From Actinomycetota bacterium (GTDB lineage: Bacteria > Actinomycetota > Thermoleophilia > RBG-16-64-13), in contig JAAYCW010000041.1 in assembly GCA_012729575.1 (NCBI GenBank), positions 1-36,160 of the forward strand: DNA of 36,160 bases, written 5' to 3'. A model generated the notes under the pieces. The model was not told the DNA's origin. It ran no database searches and saw only the letters and a program-made list of their open reading frames with translations. A program made the translations under genes and the position numbers. Below, piece after piece: positions 8,110-17,360 of this stretch. Numbering within the stretch: position 1 is the stretch's first letter; the number at the start of each line of letters is the position of its first letter.

Positions 8110-10674
8110 TCAGAGAGTCAGACAAAACCTCGAACACTCCTCGTAGTCCGCCTCTGCCGCGGCGTAGATCGCCACGCTGCGTGCGTCTAGTTTAGCCTCT
8201 CCAGGAGAAACCTGTTCAACACCCAACTCCTCCAAGATCGACGCGGCCCTCTCCAGATCACCCCAGGTGAGAGCCACACCGGATTCGTTCACCGCCATCT
8301 CCATAGCCCGCGAGTAGAGCTTCACCCGCGGCCGGCCGCCCTCCCGCATAGCCCGGAATAGGCACACCATCGCGAAACGAGGGTGCACGAGATACCTCAG
8401 TAGACGCCCGGTCTCCGAACGCTCCCGTTCCCCATAGCAGAGATGCACGACGGAACCCTGGCTCTCGACGCGTTGAAGAAGGCCGACGTGGCGGGGCCGG
8501 TACGGTGGATCGAGGGCGATGACATGAGCGTAGTCACCTGAGAGCGGGAACACTTCGTCTCCCACGTCCCACTCTGCGATACCGACTCGCGCCGCTGCCA
8601 GATCCATCCGCTCGTCCGGGCTGCTTCCCCTGGACACGCAACTCACCTCCCCGCCCCACAGCCTGCACATAGGAATGCGTCCCCGCAGGGCACTGAGCGC
8701 CTGGGGCAAGGAACACACCAGCAACAGAACGCGTGCATCGGAAGCCAGGACTTGGGCCACCCAACCGGAAGAATCACGGGCATCGCGCAGATCACGAACG
8801 CGTGACAGGTGGAGGGCAGCCGGGCCGACGGCCCGGCTGCCCTCCACACTCTCCGTACAAGCCGGCCCCCCCAGGCTTCCGGCACGGGCACTCTGAGCAG
8901 CGGCCGTCGTGACAGGCATACAGTCTTCCGAGAAGCTGTCCGACAGTCCCTCGCTGTCCCCCACGGGACCGATCCTTTCGATCACAAACTCCGGGCGCAG
9001 CGTACCCTGCCACTCATCCACGCGTAGCTGAGCACCCACCAACCGCGGACCGGGTTGTCCCTGCAAGATCGCAGCCATATCAGCCATTCCGAAGCCTATG
9101 CCCCGGGTCCTCACGCCATCGACCTCCACCACACAGCGGAGATGCCCGCCGTTCCGAGTGACCTCCGCCTGCTCTAAGCCGGCTCCTACCATCAGCAATC
9201 GAGGCCTTGGATTGCCCGTGCCGAACGGCCCTAGCGCGGCAAGCGCCGATGCAGTGTCGGCGCCGGCGTCCTCGCCGCGGATGATGGCATCCGCCCGGTA
9301 GACGGGCACGAAGTCACTCGGCTCGAGCATGCGGGCCGCATGAGCCTCGATCGCACAGCGGAACTGATCCAGACGATCTTCCTCTAGGGTGAGACCGACC
9401 GCCTGCCTGTGTCCTCCAAATACCGTGAGGTGTTCGGCGCAGGCGTTCAGGCCGCTCATGAGGTCGTACGCGGAGACGCTGCGTCCGGACCCCTTGGCCG
9501 TGCCGTCACGTATGCCGAGCAGGATGGCCGGGCGATGGTAACGCTCCACCAGTCGTGAGGCCACGATACCCACGACACCTTCGTGCCATCCCTCTCCGGC
9601 GACCACGAGTGCAGGTGGAAGATCGTCCAATGCCTCCACGCTCCTTACGGCATCTTCGAGTATCTGCCTCTCTACGTCTTGCCGCGCCCCGTTCAGCTCG
9701 TGGAGGTGGGCGGCGAGGACCGATGCCTCCTCCTCATTCTCGCTCAGAAGCAATCGCAGGGGTGGAGAAGGGTCAGCCAAACGGCCGGCCGCGTTCAGCC
9801 GGGGAGCAAGTCTGTAGGCCACCGTCCCCGAATCCACCTGGCCGGTGCAGCCCGCCACCGAGCACAGCATGCGTATCCCGAGCCGATGCCCTATGCTGAC
9901 GAGCTTGAGTCCCTCCTTCACGTAGTAACGGTTCTCCCCCCACAGAGAAGCGAGATCGGCCACGGTACCTATGGCCACAAGATCAAGCAGCCCGCGGAGT
10001 GTCTCGGGCAGGGAGTCGGCCGTCGCCCCGCGTCTGGATATGTGCAGGGCGTGCAGCACCTTGAGGGCCAGACCCACTCCGCACAGGTCGGCGTGCGGAT
10101 ACGCCCCCACGGATGCATGTATTAAGGGGCAATCCGGCAACCGAGGCCCCGGAGTGTGATGATCGACGACCACGACGTCCAAGCCCAGGCCTTTGCCGTA
10201 CTCCACCTCATCGGGGTAGTTCACCCCGCAATCAACCGTCACGAGGACGGCCGGTCCTCCCGCAGCGATGGTGTCCACAGCGTGTCTTGACAGCCCGTAA
10301 CCCTCTTTGAAACGGCTGGGTAGATACCACTCCGCCTCTAAGCCTAGCTCGCGCAGACCCAGCAACATGACGGCGGTGGCGGTGATGCCGTCGGCGTCGT
10401 AGTCGCCGTGAACGATGAGACGGCGCCCCTCATCGATGGCCCGAGAGATGACGGTCACGGCCCTCTCCATATCGCCGAACAGGAATGGGTCCGGCAGCGC
10501 AGCGGTACAATCGAGAAAGCGACGGGCGTCCTCAACATCGGACAAACCTCTCCCCGCCAGTACCATCCCCGCCACCAAGGGAAGGTTGAGCTCCGTTGCC
10601 AGCCGCTCAGCGCTCAGCCAGGAGTAGGGGTTGACCGCCCAGGAGGTGTGTTCCGTTACAGTGGAGGTATTCAT
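8110..10674 (-). CDS. recJ: Single-stranded-DNA-specific exonuclease RecJ with long C-terminal extension
   Basis: RecJ degrades single-stranded DNA 5' to 3' in recombination and mismatch/base-excision repair. From ATG 10674 the protein has 854 residues against about 580 in E. coli. The DHH phosphoesterase domain shows HGDYDADG (metal ligands, 91-96), VTVDCGVN (about 146-152) and VVDHHTPG (DHH 171-173). The DHHA1 domain has RLNAAGRL (292-299), EGWHEGVVGIVASRL and FGGHRQAVG (419-427). An OB-type domain follows to about residue 560. After a low-similarity linker containing a perfect palindrome (8809-8847) comes a further ~240-residue domain with HVIALDPPYRPRHVGLL, resembling the C-terminal domain of long Firmicutes-type RecJ. 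The open frame continues 86 codons upstream without family similarity. No strong ribosome-binding site precedes the ATG; a TATAGT ten bases upstream could mean a very short leader. Confidence 0.94.
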   Translation of the reverse strand: MNTSTVTEHTSWAVNPYSWLSAERLATELNLPLVAGMVLAGRGLSDVEDARRFLDCTAALPDPFLFGDMERAVTVISRAIDEGRRLIVHGDYDADGITATAVMLLGLRELGLEAEWYLPSRFKEGYGLSRHAVDTIAAGGPAVLVTVDCGVNYPDEVEYGKGLGLDVVVVDHHTPGPRLPDCPLIHASVGAYPHADLCGVGLALKVLHALHISRRGATADSLPETLRGLLDLVAIGTVADLASLWGENRYYVKEGLKLVSIGHRLGIRMLCSVAGCTGQVDSGTVAYRLAPRLNAAGRLADPSPPLRLLLSENEEEASVLAAHLHELNGARQDVERQILEDAVRSVEALDDLPPALVVAGEGWHEGVVGIVASRLVERYHRPAILLGIRDGTAKGSGRSVSAYDLMSGLNACAEHLTVFGGHRQAVGLTLEEDRLDQFRCAIEAHAARMLEPSDFVPVYRADAIIRGEDAGADTASALAALGPFGTGNPRPRLLMVGAGLEQAEVTRNGGHLRCVVEVDGVRTRGIGFGMADMAAILQGQPGPRLVGAQLRVDEWQGTLRPEFVIERIGPVGDSEGLSDSFSEDCMPVTTAAAQSARAGSLGGPACTESVEGSRAVGPAALHLSRVRDLRDARDSSGWVAQVLASDARVLLLVCSLPQALSALRGRIPMCRLWGGEVSCVSRGSSPDERMDLAAARVGIAEWDVGDEVFPLSGDYAHVIALDPPYRPRHVGLLQRVESQGSVVHLCYGERERSETGRLLRYLVHPRFAMVCLFRAMREGGRPRVKLYSRAMEMAVNESGVALTWGDLERAASILEELGVEQVSPGEAKLDARSVAIYAAAEADYEECSRFCLTL
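8809..8847. repeat. Perfect 39-base palindrome (18-bp stem, 3-base loop) inside recJ
   Basis: Positions 8809-8826 are exactly complementary to 8830-8847, with GAC at 8827-8829 as loop. On the coding strand it is read in frame as exactly 13 codons, VEGSRAVGPAALH (RecJ residues about 610-622). It lies in the linker between the nuclease core/OB region and the C-terminal domain. No U-tract follows on either strand, so it does not look like a terminator. It resembles small palindromic elements that insert in frame in coding sequence in other bacteria, but only one copy was noticed in this window. Confidence 0.8.
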
Positions 10675-10759
10675 ACACGACACACTATAGCGGCCCAGGT
10701 GGATGGGTTGCTGAACCCGTGGGCGCCCCTCCCGGTCCTTCGAACGTGGCCCAAGACAC
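10675..10759. other. Short intergenic leader between the UbiB-like gene and recJ
   Basis: No gene is present. On the minus strand it contains GGGTTCAGCAACCC (a small hairpin) and a TATAGT element ending ten bases before the recJ ATG. No good -35 hexamer is spaced from it. A separate recJ promoter here is possible but weakly supported. Confidence 0.35.
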
Positions 10760-12439
10760 TTACAGGCGCCCCGAACGCAGAATGGCGTAAATGAGCCACG
10801 CCCCGAAGAAGAGCGAGCCCGCGAACCCAGGCAGCCCCCACGCGGAGAGCCCGGCCAGATGAGGGCCACCCTCCACCAAGATACCCACCGCCGTGCCGGT
10901 CCCCCCGAGCGCGATGCTGACCAGGGCCACAACCAAGCGATTGGTCAGCATGTCCAGCCGGTGGATGACATCTTCAAGGCCGGTGTGCCGGTACTTGATC
11001 TCCAGAGCGCCCGAACGGAGCTCCTCCAACAGATCATGGAGCTGCAACGGGTACTCGCTCATTATCTGAGCGTACTCGGCTGCGTAGCGTTGCAGCCGGA
11101 CAGGTACCTTCCTTGGATCGGTCAGGTTACGTTTCAGCTCCCGCGAATAGCGCGAGGCTGTCTCGAACAGGTTGAGGTCCGGATATAGCTGGCTGATCAC
11201 GCCCTCCAAGGTGAGCACTGCCTTGTCGAGGATCAGGAACCTGGTGGGTAGACGGAGCTGCAGTGAATACACGACCTCAAACACCTGTCGGAACAGGGAT
11301 CGCATGTCAATATTCCTGAGCGAGGCGCCGAAGTAACGGGCGAATGCTTCCTCGATGGCCTGGGAGACCAGTTCGTCGGCCGCGGGGCTCCATTGCACAC
11401 CCAACCGCTTCAGAGACCTCTTGATCCCGGCGATGTCCGACCGCATCACGTACAGGACCAGTCGGGTTCCCTCCTCAAGGTCATCGGCCCGCAGGGAGCC
11501 GGCCATGCCAAAATCGAGCAGACCGATCTTGCCCCGTCCCAGGTACACGATATTGGCAGGGTGAGGATCCGCATGAAAGAAGCCGTCACGCAGGATCTGT
11601 TTGAACCAGCAGGACGACATGGTCTCTGCCAGAGTCCTGCGTTCATCCAAGGGGAGGGCGGCAACCTCCGAGGTGTTCAGAGTCGGTCCCTCCAGGCGCT
11701 CGATGGTGAGCACCCGGGTCGTGCAGTAGCGCGGGTACACAACGGGTATGAGCACAGACTCATCGTCCTCGAAGTGGTCGGAGAACCGCATGGCATTGCG
11801 GGCCTCAAGCACATAGTCCAGCTCCCGGTCGATCGAGCGGGAGAACTCTCTCACCAGATCCACGGTGGAGACCGAGGGTACGATCCGTCCTTCGATGAGT
11901 TCCGCGAACTGCATCAGAAGCTCGACATCCTTCTTGACCTGCTTGGGGGCCTCCGGCCGCTGGACCTTGACCACCACCTTGCGTCCCCCAGGTAGTACGG
12001 CTCCGTGCACCTGTCCGATGGATGCGGACGCAAGAGGGTCGGGGTCGAAGCTTTCGAACGCCCGCTCCAGACTCAGTCCTATCTCGGCTTCCACCACCGG
12101 CCTGATCACGGCGAAGTCCAACGGAGCGACCCTGTCTTGGAGCTTCACCAGCTCCTGCACGATATCGGGAGGGATTATGTCGGGACGAGTACTGAGCAGT
12201 TGGCCGAATTTGACGAACGTAGGCCCCAGCTCGTCCAGCATCTCGCGGATGTGCTCACCGCGTTGGGCAGAAGGATGGTGACGCCCGCGCCTCCTGCGCG
12301 GCAAGAGGCCCACCAGATGGTGCCGCTCGAACAGGTAGCCGAAGCCATGGCGGACGGCGACTGCAGAGATCTCCCGGATACGCTCCAGGTTGCGCATCCG
12401 CGTGATCAAGCCAGGGTGTCTCATTTGGACGACCGGCAA
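10760..12439 (-). CDS. UbiB/ABC1/ADCK-family atypical kinase-like protein
   Basis: UbiB-family proteins are atypical kinase-like ATPases linked to isoprenoid-quinone or other lipid metabolism. The 559-residue protein has the family-defining KxGQ motif as VKFGQLLSTRPD (77-88), the A-rich nucleotide loop as PLASASIGQVH (135-145), an ATP-binding lysine in VVVKVQ, HADPHPAN (289-296) and LLDFGM (DFG 309-311). The C-terminus carries two hydrophobic segments (about 500-555), expected to anchor it in the membrane. I use the TTG at 12439 because GGGAGGGG lies just upstream; an ATG at 12424 has no ribosome-binding site. In an actinobacterium the quinone would be menaquinone, and the exact substrate is unknown. 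It follows a phasin-like gene with which UbiB genes are often paired. Confidence 0.9.
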   Translation of the reverse strand: MPVVQMRHPGLITRMRNLERIREISAVAVRHGFGYLFERHHLVGLLPRRRRGRHHPSAQRGEHIREMLDELGPTFVKFGQLLSTRPDIIPPDIVQELVKLQDRVAPLDFAVIRPVVEAEIGLSLERAFESFDPDPLASASIGQVHGAVLPGGRKVVVKVQRPEAPKQVKKDVELLMQFAELIEGRIVPSVSTVDLVREFSRSIDRELDYVLEARNAMRFSDHFEDDESVLIPVVYPRYCTTRVLTIERLEGPTLNTSEVAALPLDERRTLAETMSSCWFKQILRDGFFHADPHPANIVYLGRGKIGLLDFGMAGSLRADDLEEGTRLVLYVMRSDIAGIKRSLKRLGVQWSPAADELVSQAIEEAFARYFGASLRNIDMRSLFRQVFEVVYSLQLRLPTRFLILDKAVLTLEGVISQLYPDLNLFETASRYSRELKRNLTDPRKVPVRLQRYAAEYAQIMSEYPLQLHDLLEELRSGALEIKYRHTGLEDVIHRLDMLTNRLVVALVSIALGGTGTAVGILVEGGPHLAGLSAWGLPGFAGSLFFGAWLIYAILRSGRL

Positions 12440-12520
12440 GACCCCTCCCGTCCGGCAGCTCCGTTCGGTGGCCGGAGATCCGCCGCAGCACGCCTCATCG
12501 GCACCTGCCGCCCCTTCGTT

Positions 12521-12922
12521 CTAGGCCTCCGCCTCCGGCCCGCTGCTTCTGTCGGCGGCCTTCTCCAGCAACTGCACGCGCAACTCCAGTTGCCGCAGAC
12601 GGAAATCAAGATCCTCCAGTTCACGTTTCGTGGAGAGCCCCATATCGCGGTAGGCCCCCTGCAGGGATGAGTCCGCTTTCTTGAGAACGGTGCGGGCCTC
12701 TTCGCGGCTGCGGGTCATGAGGCGGTCGACCACCTCGCGCCCCTCTTCGGTATTGAGCTGACCGCGGCGCACCAGGTCATCCACTAAATCCTGGAGACGA
12801 TCCTTGGTGAGCGCAGCCGCTCCCAGACCCGCCAGAAAAGTCCGCTCGATTAGGTCCTTGATAGCCTGGCCGGTGATCCCGCCACTCTCGGATCCGGTCT
12901 TCTGATCTGAGTCTTCAGTCAT
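12521..12922 (-). CDS. Phasin-like coiled-coil protein (PhaF/COG3937-type)
   Basis: This is a 133-residue protein without signal peptide. The central part (ITGQAIKDLIERTFLAGLGAAALTK, about residues 16-40) is an amphipathic helix with a small hydrophobic patch. It is followed by a charged helical region (VDDLVRRGQLNTEEGREVVDRLM) and a C-terminal heptad-like coiled coil (LEDLDFRLRQLELRVQLLEK). This layout matches small phasin-like or polyhydroxyalkanoate-regulator-like proteins often found beside UbiB genes. No PHA synthase is in the window, so a granule role is not supported by context. GAGGAGGACGCT precedes the ATG at 12922. It begins 12 bases after secF ends and probably shares the secDF transcript. 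Family similarity is moderate; function unknown. Confidence 0.7.
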   Translation of the reverse strand: MTEDSDQKTGSESGGITGQAIKDLIERTFLAGLGAAALTKDRLQDLVDDLVRRGQLNTEEGREVVDRLMTRSREEARTVLKKADSSLQGAYRDMGLSTKRELEDLDFRLRQLELRVQLLEKAADRSSGPEAEA

Positions 12923-12934
12923 AGCGTCCTCCTC

Positions 12935-14053
12935 TTATCGAGACGTACGCTTGGAGCCCGAGGCAGATGACCCTTTCTTCGAACTACTTCCTTTTGGACG
13001 CTTAGTCGAAACCCCGCTCCCCGATCGCTTGCCGGCAGAGGACTTGCTGCTCTGTTTGCCCGACGACGTCGCTTTTGGGGTCGCAGCCTTGGCCGATGAG
13101 GCAGAGGACGGATCCGAAGCAGACAGGCCTATGTCGTCAACGGTCACGCCACCGGCCGCCGCCGCCAGTACCCGCTTACGGTAGCGCGGCTCCCGCTCCT
13201 TCCACAAGACGGCAATGGGTGTCGCGACGAAGAAGGACGAGTATGTGCCGGTGATGACCCCGATCGTGAGAGCGAAGGCAAAATCCTTCAGTGTGGGTCC
13301 GCCGAAGATCAGAATGGCCAACAGAGGCAGCACGACGCAGATGGTCGTGTTAATGGAGCGGACCATGGTCTGCGCGATAGACAGGTCGGCCATTTCGGAG
13401 TACGTCTCCTTCTTCATGAAGGTGGCATTCTCCCGCATCCGATCGAATATCACGATGGTGTCGTGGACCGAATAGCCCAGGATAGTGAGGATGGCCGCGA
13501 CCGTAGCCGCCGTCACCAACCGGTTGCTGGCGGCGTAGATGCCCAGAGTAAGACCGACATCGTGCACCAAGGCGACGATGGCCGGAATGGCGAACTTGAA
13601 CTCGAAACGGAGCGTCAGGTACGCGATGATGGCCACCACAGCGATGGCTATGGCTATGAAGGCTCGGTTGGTGGTCTCCTTACTGAAGCTCCCTCCCACC
13701 TCTTCAACGCCGATCGATCCTTCGGCCACGCCATAGCGGTTGTTCAGTTCCGCCCTGACCTGGTCCTGTTGCTCCTGCGTCATCTCTTCGGCAGTGATCA
13801 TGAACGCGTTGGTCCCACTCGATCCGCTGACCGACTGCACCACCGGTTCCTGGACACCCAGATCATCGACCAACGATCGCACGTCGTCGACACTCGCCTC
13901 CTGCTCCAGTCCGACCTGCATCCGCACCCCACCCACGAAATCGATACCCAGATCCAGCCTCACGATGAAGATCGCGATGATGGCGAAAAGGGTCACCAAA
14001 CTGAGGGAGATGACGAACCACCACTTGTACCGCATGAAGGGGACGACTCTCAT
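12935..14053 (-). CDS. secF: Protein translocase subunit SecF with a lysine/serine-rich C-terminal tail
   Basis: SecF works with SecD to drive late steps of Sec-dependent export using the proton-motive force. TM1 is at about 12-32, followed by the conserved LGIDFVGGVRM (35-45) and a periplasmic domain. Five further membrane segments follow, with the typical ILGYSVHDTIVIFDRMREN and the RSINTTICVVLPLLAI motif. The protein has 372 residues, about 60 more than usual. The excess is a low-complexity tail from about residue 318, rich in Lys, Ser and Gly (for example SSGKQSSKSSAGKRSGSG), predicted cytoplasmic and disordered. The ATG overlaps the secD stop (ATGA), so the two are translationally coupled. 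Assignment very secure; tail function unknown. Confidence 0.96.
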   Translation of the reverse strand: MRVVPFMRYKWWFVISLSLVTLFAIIAIFIVRLDLGIDFVGGVRMQVGLEQEASVDDVRSLVDDLGVQEPVVQSVSGSSGTNAFMITAEEMTQEQQDQVRAELNNRYGVAEGSIGVEEVGGSFSKETTNRAFIAIAIAVVAIIAYLTLRFEFKFAIPAIVALVHDVGLTLGIYAASNRLVTAATVAAILTILGYSVHDTIVIFDRMRENATFMKKETYSEMADLSIAQTMVRSINTTICVVLPLLAILIFGGPTLKDFAFALTIGVITGTYSSFFVATPIAVLWKEREPRYRKRVLAAAAGGVTVDDIGLSASDPSSASSAKAATPKATSSGKQSSKSSAGKRSGSGVSTKRPKGSSSKKGSSASGSKRTSR

Positions 14054-15456
14054 GACTGCCCTCCCCCATTTATCCGTAGCGTCCTAGCCCCCCGGACGTG
14101 TAGCCCGAGGAGCCTGTGATTGCGGAACGGCTTCCAGCCGCTGAGCAGGAAGAGCATAGTCCGGGTTATGAGTACCGCCGTCAAGAAGGACAGAGCCACC
14201 CCTATACCCAGAGTGAGGGCGAAGCCTTTGATGGCACCCGTCGCCGCCCAGAACAGTATGACGGCGGTGATGATGGTCGTCATGTTGCAGTCGAACACTG
14301 CTCTGAAGGCCTTGCTGAAGCCCACGCTGTACGCCGTGCCGATGGTCTTACCGGCCGCCACCTCGTCACGCATACGGGCAAAGATCAGCACGTTGGCATC
14401 GACCGCCATGCCAAAGGTCAGGATGATGCCCGCGATTCCCGGAAGAGTCATGGTCACCCCGATACCGTTGAGGATCCCCATGAACAGCACGGCATAGATG
14501 ATGAGGGCGATATCGGCCACCAAACCGAGCAGCCGGTAGTAGGCGATCATGAAGACCATGATCAGTAGGAGACCGATCCCACCGGCCAGAAGCGCCTGGT
14601 TCAAGGCGGACTTGCCCAGAGTGGCGCCGACGGTGTTCTCGCTGACCGGCTTCAGCTCGACCGGCAGCGCGCCCGTCTGCAACACCAGGGCGAGGTTCTT
14701 GGTCTCGGTGGTGGTGAAGTCGCCCGTGATCTCGGCGTTACCACCGTCGATCTGCTCGAGCACCCGCGGGGCGGACTCCACGTAGTTGTCGAGGACTATG
14801 GCGAGCAGCTGGTTCTGTCCCGTTATCTGAGAGGTCTCCGCCATCCGCTTGGTCACTGCCGAGAAGAGTTCGGCCCCGTCATCATCGAACTGCATATCGA
14901 CTTTGGGGTTGTTGAACTGATCGAAGGAACTTTGCGCTCCTTTCAGCATCGATCCATCCAGTGCGGGCGAGGTGCTGACGAGAAACCACTGGTCGCTGCT
15001 GTTGCCGACTTCCTGAGCCCACTCGATTATCTTCGTACCCTCGGGGAGATCCTCGGTGGACTCCACTCCCGCGGCCGCCAGAGCATCCGCCAGGCTCGAG
15101 TACGGATCCCCGAAGTCCTTCACATCATAGAACTCGAGGACGGCGGTCTTACCGATTATCTCGAGCGCTTCCTCCGGATTATCGATGCCCGGCAGCTGGA
15201 CGCTGATCTTGGTGTCGCCCTGACGCTGGATCTCCGGCTCGGCAACGCCCAGTTTGTTGACCCTGTTCTGAATGATCTCCACCGCCTGGGTCATCTGGTC
15301 GTTCGTGGCGTCCTCCGCCTCCAAAATGACCGCCAAGCCACCCTGGAGATCGAGGCCGAGGTTGGTCTTAGACAGTGGGAAGGCAAAATAGGCAGCCACG
15401 CCCAACAAGATGGCCACCAACACCAGTATCCCTGCGTCACGCTGTACTCTGGACAA
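14050..15456 (-). CDS. secD: Protein translocase subunit SecD
   Basis: SecD is the partner of SecF in the membrane accessory complex of the SecYEG translocon. The 468-residue protein has TM1 at about 8-27, then the family motif LGLDLQGG (33-40). The large periplasmic P1 region includes VEIIQNRVNKLGVAEPEIQRQGD, and a C-terminal group of membrane segments contains the conserved GMAVDANVLIFARMRDE. The start is TTG at 15456, supported by AGGAAGG seven bases upstream; no ATG in frame fits better. A strong sigma-70-type promoter lies at 15549-15577, about 85 bases before the start. secF overlaps its end by four bases. Assignment very secure. Confidence 0.97.
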   Translation of the reverse strand: MSRVQRDAGILVLVAILLGVAAYFAFPLSKTNLGLDLQGGLAVILEAEDATNDQMTQAVEIIQNRVNKLGVAEPEIQRQGDTKISVQLPGIDNPEEALEIIGKTAVLEFYDVKDFGDPYSSLADALAAAGVESTEDLPEGTKIIEWAQEVGNSSDQWFLVSTSPALDGSMLKGAQSSFDQFNNPKVDMQFDDDGAELFSAVTKRMAETSQITGQNQLLAIVLDNYVESAPRVLEQIDGGNAEITGDFTTTETKNLALVLQTGALPVELKPVSENTVGATLGKSALNQALLAGGIGLLLIMVFMIAYYRLLGLVADIALIIYAVLFMGILNGIGVTMTLPGIAGIILTFGMAVDANVLIFARMRDEVAAGKTIGTAYSVGFSKAFRAVFDCNMTTIITAVILFWAATGAIKGFALTLGIGVALSFLTAVLITRTMLFLLSGWKPFRNHRLLGLHVRGARTLRINGGGQS

Positions 15457-15548
15457 GGGCGCACCTTCCTACGGAACAATTCTGTAACGAGTATCCTGCA
15501 ACGATTATCCCGGCCACGGAGCGACGACACCTCGGGCCGCAAGGCACG

Positions 15549-15577
15549 AGGATAGGTCACCACGGGGGCAGTGTCAA
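15549..15577 (-). promoter_or_regulatory. Sigma-70-type promoter upstream of secDF
   Basis: On the minus strand TTGACA (15572-15577) is followed after exactly 17 bases by TATCCT (15549-15554). This is the best promoter match seen in the window. Transcription would start near 15542, giving a leader of roughly 85 bases before the secD TTG. It separates secDF from yajC, with which they would otherwise form one operon. Confidence 0.75.
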
Positions 15578-15652
15578 CGAATCCGACCCGACGAACCCAC
15601 CAGGCTTGCACACTCCGTCCGGATCGTCCCGGCCGGACTATATCGGACCGGG

Positions 15653-16120
15653 CTAAGAGTCGCTCTTCTCAGAATCCTCTTCGGCGTCGGCCACGTCGGT
15701 CGCTTCCTCGTCGAAATCCTCAGCGACTTGCCCTTCGATCTCTTCGGGCGTAGCGTCTTCGATCTCTTCGTAGACCTGCTCCTCGATCTCGGCCCGCCCA
15801 CGCTTGCCGCGCGCCCCGCCGGTCGCCTCAGGAGCGACCGCACGAGCCTGGGCGTTGTCGCGGATGATCTCGGCCACGGCGCGCCGCGCGATCTTCATGT
15901 TGACGCCCTTGGCGACCTCGATGACCACGAAATTCTCCTCAACCCGCTTCACCTTGCCGTAGATTCCAGACGCCGTCACCACACTATCGCCTTTCTTGAG
16001 CGAAGCGAGCAACGCTGCATGCGCCCTGCGCTGTCTCTGCTGCGGGCGTATCGCCATGAAATAGAAGATGGCGATGAACGCGACCACGTAGATGATCAAC
16101 ATCCAGGATGAACTACCCAA
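15653..16120 (-). CDS. yajC: Preprotein translocase subunit YajC with acidic C-terminal extension
   Basis: YajC is a small single-span membrane protein that associates with SecDF. The first 25 residues hold the membrane segment (LIIYVVAFIAIFYFMAIRPQ) followed by the canonical RPQQRQRR. The SH3-like KKGDSVVTASGIYGKVKRV and the NFVVIEVAKGVNMKI strands come next. At 155 residues it is longer than the usual 85-115. The extra C-terminal part is very acidic (many Glu and Asp from about residue 105). The TTG start at 16120 is supported by AAGGAGG five bases upstream. It follows tgt by 76 bases and precedes secD, the standard tgt-yajC-secDF order. Confidence 0.93.
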   Translation of the reverse strand: MGSSSWMLIIYVVAFIAIFYFMAIRPQQRQRRAHAALLASLKKGDSVVTASGIYGKVKRVEENFVVIEVAKGVNMKIARRAVAEIIRDNAQARAVAPEATGGARGKRGRAEIEEQVYEEIEDATPEEIEGQVAEDFDEEATDVADAEEDSEKSDS

Positions 16121-16196
16121 CCGAGCCTCCTTGTCGAGTGCCGCTTGTCTGCCGACGCGCGGATGCGGAGTCTTTTACACGCGAGGAGCTATGTTA

Positions 16197-17342
<1,146 letters not shown>

Positions 17343-17360
17343 TTATCTAGGCTCGATTAG

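Noticed and set aside
10690-10768. Inverted GGGCGCC/GGCGCCC arms around the end of the UbiB-like gene, considered as a tRNA or RNA element
   Set aside because: Arms are about 40 bases apart, no cloverleaf can be formed, and GGCGCC is itself palindromic and common in GC-rich DNA.
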